A stretch of DNA of 64,000 nt, from assembly GCA_963805985.1 (NCBI GenBank), contig CAWDWG010000013.1, positions 310,001 to 374,000 of the forward strand. Direction: 5' to 3'. A model generated the notes under the pieces. It made no database searches and had not been told where the DNA came from. It worked only from the letters and a program-made list of their open reading frames with translations. Position numbers and translations under genes: made by a program. This DNA comes from Bog-257 sp963805985 (GTDB lineage: Bacteria > Acidobacteriota > Terriglobia > Terriglobales > Acidobacteriaceae). Positions 60,090-64,000 of this stretch are shown in pieces (within the stretch, counting starts at the first letter, position 1; each line of letters opens with the position of its first letter).

Positions 60090-62774
60090 ATGGCCCTCAC
60101 CTCTGGCACGAAACTTGGTCCTTACGAAATATTGTCTCCGCTAGGTGCGGGCGGCATGGGCGAAGTGTATCGCGCGAAAGACACACGGCTCGACCGGACC
60201 GTAGCCATCAAAGTTCTGCCTTCGCATCTTGCCTCCGACGCGGAGTCGAAACAACGCATGGAGCGGGAGGCGAAGGCCATTTCGACGCTGCAACACGCGC
60301 ATATCTGCACGCTTCACGACATTGGCTCGCAGGATGGGACCGACTACCTGGTTATGGAATATCTCGAGGGCCAGACGCTCGCCGAGCGACTGGAGAAAGG
60401 GCCAGTGCCGCTGGACCAGGTCTTGAAGATTGGGACAGAAATAGCAGACGCCCTTCAAAAGGCGCATCAGCAAGGCATTGTCCATCGTGATCTGAAGCCA
60501 GCCAACATTATGCTGACCAAGGCCGGCGCCAAGCTGATGGATTTCGGCCTGGCAAAACCAAAGTTGTCGGTCGTGTCGCAGGCAATTGCCTCGTTTACGC
60601 CTTCCACGCCGACGATGAATGTTCCTTCGCTCACGAAGGCTGCCACGCCCCTTACGCAGAAAGGTTCCATCGTCGGCACGTTTCAGTACATTGCTCCGGA
60701 AGTTTTGCAGGGAACGGAAGCGGATGCGCGCAGTGACCTGTTCAGTTTCGGCTGCGTGCTCTACGAAATGCTTACCGGGCGACCCGCGTTCGACGGCAAA
60801 TCGCAACTCAGCGTATTCACCGCCATTCTGGAGAAAGATCCGGAGCCCATTAGCTCTAACCAGCCGCTCACTCCGCCCATGCTAGATCTGGTGGTTCGGG
60901 GATGCCTGGTCAAAGATCCCGCTGAGCGCACGCAGTCGGCGCACGACATCGCCATGGAGTTGCGCTGGATCGCTTCGATTCGCACCACGCTGGGCGATGC
61001 CGAATCGTCTCGCACCCCTGCACGGATCCGAGTTGCGTGGTTCTTAGCTGCCGCCGCCGCAATTGTTGTTGGCCTATTGGCGGGATTTCTGCTTCGCCGC
61101 TCTGCACCGTCAGGGCCCAGCATTCGCGCGGTCATTAATCCTCCTCCAGCCACGCACTTTCGGCTGACCTCCGACCTCGCCGGGCCGCCTGTACTTTCGC
61201 CCGACGGTGTGTATGTCGCGTTTACCGCGATCGGTGCCGAAGGTAAGACCTCCCTGTTTGTGCGCTCCATGAATGGCGCCGATGCGCGCTCCCTGCCCGA
61301 CACGAGCGATGCCATCTTTCCGTTCTGGTCACCAGACAGTCGTTCGCTCGGGTTCTTTGCCAATGGCAACCTGAGGACCATCGAGCTTACGGGCAGCACG
61401 GCGCAGACGCTCTGTGATGCGCAGCTGGGGCGCGGCGGCGCCTGGGCTCCCAATGGCACGATCGTATTCTCACCCTCGCCCATCTCCGGATTGTTGCAGA
61501 TCAGCGCGAGTGGTGGTGCGGCAAAGCCGCTCCTCAAGCTGGATACTTCGTTGCACTCCTCACACCGCTGGCCGTTTCTTCTTCCTGATGGCAAACACTT
61601 TCTCTACTTTGCCATGCATCACGACCCGTCCAAGCTGTCCAACAACGCTGTCTACTATGCATCGCTCGATGGGCGCGAGAACCGTCTGCTCCTTCACTCT
61701 CAGACCAACGCAATCTATGCCGCAGGGTTCCTTTTGTTCAGCCGCGGCGATCAGTTGACAGCGCAGCGCTTCGACCCGGCCAAGGGCGAGTTGAGGGGCG
61801 AGCCGCAAACCGTTTCGACCGGTGTGTTGACCGATGTTTCGACCTGGCACACCAGCGCTTCGGCCAGCGATAACGGACTGCTGGTCTTTGGCAGCGGCAC
61901 TTCCGGTGGCGTTCAACTCGTGTGGGTGGACCGCAGCGGAAAAGAACTGGGGGTTGCGGCCGACAATTTGCAGAACCTGCAGTATGCCCGGCTGTCGCCT
62001 GAAGGAAATCGCGTTTCCCTCACCATCGATTCCGGCATGAATGATCTTTGGTCGCTCGATCTGGCGCGTGGCGTCCGTACACGGCTCACCTTCGGGCCGA
62101 CCGGGAATACCTTTGCCGTCTGGTCTCCCGACGGCAAATGGATCGCGTATAGCTCGCTGCGCGCGACTGCCGGTGGGATCTACCGCAGGCGCTCTGACGG
62201 CACGGGGGCTGAAGAATTATTGGTTCCCGACGGAGGGATTGTTTTTGCTCCCACAGATTGGTCGCGCGATGGCAAGACCCTGTTTTATTCTCCTAATATT
62301 TTCACCCAGAAAGAGGATGGGATATGGGCTGTGTCCGTGGAGGGAGAACGAAAACCGCACAAAGTCTTGGACCACGGCGCCAACGCGACCCTTTCGCCCA
62401 ATGGCCGATGGTTAGCATATAACTCAAACGAATCAGGTCGAGTCGAAATCTATGTGCAGGCCTACGGCGGCGGCCAAGGCAAATGGCAGGTCTCATCCAG
62501 TGGTGGACAAGTGCCGCAGTGGAGCGCAGACGGCAAAGAGCTTTTTTATTTCGACGCCAACCAGTCCCTTCTCGCTGTCCCGGTCAAGGAGGCTGGCGGC
62601 GCGCTGGAATTCGGCGCTCCGCAAACCATCGTGAAGCAGTGGACGATTCTGACCCTACCCTTCTACAGCGTCTCTCACGACGGCAAACGAGTTCTGATGG
62701 AACGGGTTACGCAGCAGGTCAACCTGCCAGTCACGGTCATTACCAACTTCACCGATGGCCTAAGAAATAATTAA
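60090..62774 (+). CDS. Ser/Thr protein kinase with TolB/WD40-like sensor domain
   Basis: 894 residues. The start MALTSGTKLGPYEILSPLGA continues GGMGEVYRAKD, the usual acidobacterial kinase N-terminus. Kinase domain about 10-285: VAIKVLP (Lys), GIVHRDLKPANIMLTKAGAK (HRD loop), LMDFGLAKPK (DFG). A transmembrane helix is at about 313-335 (VAWFLAAAAAIVVGLLAGFL). The extracytoplasmic part has PD40/TolB strands: LSPDGVYVAFTAIGAEGKTS, FPFWSPDSRSLGFFANGNLR, FAVWSPDGKWIAYSSLRATA, NATLSPNGRWLAYNSNESGR. It senses an outer signal through the propeller and phosphorylates cytosolic targets. A fragment of a similar gene lies at 35.1 kb. Confidence 0.95.
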   Translation: MALTSGTKLGPYEILSPLGAGGMGEVYRAKDTRLDRTVAIKVLPSHLASDAESKQRMEREAKAISTLQHAHICTLHDIGSQDGTDYLVMEYLEGQTLAERLEKGPVPLDQVLKIGTEIADALQKAHQQGIVHRDLKPANIMLTKAGAKLMDFGLAKPKLSVVSQAIASFTPSTPTMNVPSLTKAATPLTQKGSIVGTFQYIAPEVLQGTEADARSDLFSFGCVLYEMLTGRPAFDGKSQLSVFTAILEKDPEPISSNQPLTPPMLDLVVRGCLVKDPAERTQSAHDIAMELRWIASIRTTLGDAESSRTPARIRVAWFLAAAAAIVVGLLAGFLLRRSAPSGPSIRAVINPPPATHFRLTSDLAGPPVLSPDGVYVAFTAIGAEGKTSLFVRSMNGADARSLPDTSDAIFPFWSPDSRSLGFFANGNLRTIELTGSTAQTLCDAQLGRGGAWAPNGTIVFSPSPISGLLQISASGGAAKPLLKLDTSLHSSHRWPFLLPDGKHFLYFAMHHDPSKLSNNAVYYASLDGRENRLLLHSQTNAIYAAGFLLFSRGDQLTAQRFDPAKGELRGEPQTVSTGVLTDVSTWHTSASASDNGLLVFGSGTSGGVQLVWVDRSGKELGVAADNLQNLQYARLSPEGNRVSLTIDSGMNDLWSLDLARGVRTRLTFGPTGNTFAVWSPDGKWIAYSSLRATAGGIYRRRSDGTGAEELLVPDGGIVFAPTDWSRDGKTLFYSPNIFTQKEDGIWAVSVEGERKPHKVLDHGANATLSPNGRWLAYNSNESGRVEIYVQAYGGGQGKWQVSSSGGQVPQWSADGKELFYFDANQSLLAVPVKEAGGALEFGAPQTIVKQWTILTLPFYSVSHDGKRVLMERVTQQVNLPVTVITNFTDGLRNN

Positions 62775-62933
62775 CAGCATAGTGTCAGGCAGCAACTCTG
62801 TAAGCGTCCGGAGTGGGCCGCGTTGACAAGGTCTATAGATTTACGATACATAAGACGCTTTTTCCGGAGGTTGAGCGAGAGGCGTTCCCGTCCGATCTCT
62901 CAGAAAGGTGCGCGTCTCTAACCTGAGCTGCGG

Positions 62934-63221
62934 CTAAGGTGCGATCTCGAACACCGTGCCGAAAGCGGACGTGCCGACTCCCCCTTCAACGGTGGTGCCG
63001 TAAAGGTTGCCGGCGCGATCGAAGATAAGACCAGAGTATGGGACGGCTCCGTCGCCGCTGCCGCCAAAGCTGTGCAGCACGGTCTCCGTCCAGTTCCCTC
63101 CGCCCGCGGGCGAGAATTCGAACGCTGTCCCGTAGCTGTTGGTGCCACCATTTACGATGGTGCCGTAGAGATTGCCGGAGCCATCGAAGATCAAGCCGGC
63201 CCTGGGGAAGTAGCTAGGTTT
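62934..63221 (-). pseudogene. GloVer-repeat fragment (two repeats), 5'-truncated
   Basis: Minus-strand reading gives YFPRAGLIFDGSGNLYGTIV, then GTAFEFSPAGGGNWTETVLH, then VPYSGLIFDRAGNLYGTTVE and GTVFEIAP-stop, which is the end of a GloVer protein. Upstream of about 63221 the frame continues to 63347 with no family match (FLPISGLVGNPK and beyond). No signal peptide exists. The break is next to the start of the GNAT gene. Confidence 0.75.
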
Positions 63222-63296
63222 CGGATTGCCGACCAATCCACTAATAGGCAGGAATGGGTTGCCTCGGCAGCACAGTCGTTTGAGGTCATCGTATCG

Positions 63297-63770
63297 ATGT
63301 TGCAGAATAGACCAGTGCAGATTGGATTGCGTCCAGCTCTTGAGCATGACTTTGAGTACTGCAGACGTCTCTATTTCGCCGAAATGAGATGGATCATTGA
63401 TGAGTTGCGTCTAGACAGAAACGCTCAAGAAACCAGCTTCGGGCAGCAGTGGAACCGAGCGCAGGTTCGTGTTATAGCGCTCGACGGTAGCGATGTCGGC
63501 TGGTTGCAGACCATCAGAGAAGATAATGAGATTTTTGTCGCGCAGATGTTTGTGGATAGCCCGTTTCAGCGCAGGGGTATCGGCACAGAAGTGATGAAGC
63601 GATTGATTAGCGAAGCCGCTGAGTTCGGTCTTGCGGTCTGCCTGAATGTTGTCAGAATCAATCCCGCTCGGCGGCTCTACGAGCGTCTTGGTTTCCGAGT
63701 CACGCATGAAGATGATCGCAAATTCTATATGAAGCGCGACCCCGATGACGTTGGACGCTCATCGAATTGA
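63297..63770 (+). CDS. GNAT-family N-acetyltransferase
   Basis: 157 residues from the start MLQNRPVQIGLRPALEHDFE; the frame upstream to 63072 reads antisense GloVer DNA and is not supported. GNAT core: RVIALDGSDVGWLQTIREDN, EIFVAQMFVDSPFQRRGIGT (acetyl-CoA loop QRRGIGT), EVMKRLISEAAEFG, VVRINPARRLYERLGFRVTH. It transfers an acetyl group to an unknown amine. It stands alone, convergent with the GloVer fragment. Confidence 0.9.
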   Translation: MLQNRPVQIGLRPALEHDFEYCRRLYFAEMRWIIDELRLDRNAQETSFGQQWNRAQVRVIALDGSDVGWLQTIREDNEIFVAQMFVDSPFQRRGIGTEVMKRLISEAAEFGLAVCLNVVRINPARRLYERLGFRVTHEDDRKFYMKRDPDDVGRSSN

Positions 63771-64000
63771 ACCGCTACGACCCTATCGGGTGACGGGCAC
63801 ACCGGAACCTGAAAACAGCATGGCGTTGCGGAGCTACAATGAACTTGCCAGGTGAAACGGAGGCGGGCTCTGCCGGGAGGCAACCATGCCGAGGGATAAC
63901 CGGGCGGGCTCATCGAGCCGATGTTCAGCAGCGCGGGAGCCAATGTTCTCGCGCTGCACACTGACAACCACAAAAAGTCATCGGACGATAGACCCCGATG
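63771..64000. other. Right-edge region, no supported gene
   Basis: 230 bp with no clear frame. Nothing recognisable runs off the edge. Confidence 0.35.

Noticed and set aside
63725..63973. 82-codon minus-strand frame at the right edge
   Set aside because: Overlaps the end of the GNAT gene antisense, with no recognisable motif.

Overview
The window looks like chromosomal DNA from a soil Acidobacteriota (Koribacter/Terriglobia type). The evidence is the set of gene families: an ADOP-type duplicated permease (MacB_PCD/FtsX) without an ATPase, VWFA-related secreted proteins, a PASTA-less Ser/Thr kinase ending in a TolB-like propeller, several GloVer-repeat (choice-of-anchor) secreted proteins, a TIGR03118 protein, and many dispersed palindromic repeats. 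No ribosomal RNA, intact tRNA or CRISPR array was found.

Layout. 0-8.3 kb (minus strand): purE and purD, then a drug-efflux operon tetR - hlyD - ABC ATPase - ABC permease. The operon is led by two 18-bp palindromic operators and is invaded by REP-like palindromes and a REP-associated transposase (RAYT 1); its hlyD carries a frameshift. 8.4-13.9 kb: small secreted and stress-type proteins, a GloVer protein, an orphan DUF433 gene and a NarX/NarL-type two-component system. 14.3-22.7 kb is mostly housekeeping: a MoeB/ThiF-rhodanese fusion, a single-domain response regulator, gamma-carbonic anhydrase, hisS and aspS. It also holds a second transposase (RAYT 2/IS200-like) with two tandem relics of its 3' end, and an RHH antitoxin followed by a wrecked PIN toxin. 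22.7-26.2 kb: divergent VWFA genes and a site-2 protease with a zinc-ribbon tail. 26.3-31.1 kb: a compact operon encoding an OmpR-type regulator, a sensor kinase, an outer-membrane barrel and a periplasmic blue-copper-like protein, preceded by an 11-bp-spaced direct repeat.

31.9-36.1 kb: a TIGR03118 protein and a peroxiredoxin, then a decayed island holding a tRNA 3'-end fragment, an IS21 end with five 23-bp tandem repeats, a truncated istA, a fragment of a kinase-propeller gene and a 5'-truncated LanC. 36.1-42.9 kb: a LytS/LytTR system, DinB-like and NTF2-like secreted proteins, a nucleoside hydrolase and the ADOP permease. 43-56 kb is an accessory zone: a full-length IS110, an IS3 scrap, a 14-repeat GloVer protein, a frameshifted DinB, a small basic DNA-binding-like protein, a frameshifted HugZ-type haem/FMN protein, an MFS transporter, a GloVer gene with nearly identical internal repeats and a truncated IS110. 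56-64 kb: a 1126-residue double beta-propeller protein without a signal peptide, with a small membrane protein behind it, the kinase-propeller gene, a GloVer scrap and a GNAT acetyltransferase.

Two themes stand out. The first is two independent REP/RAYT systems, each next to its likely cognate palindrome family. The second is a high density of broken genes (hlyD, PIN toxin, DinB, HugZ, istA, kinase fragment, lanC, GloVer scrap). Some of the frameshifts could be base-calling errors. All assignments come from reading the sequence; no database search was run.
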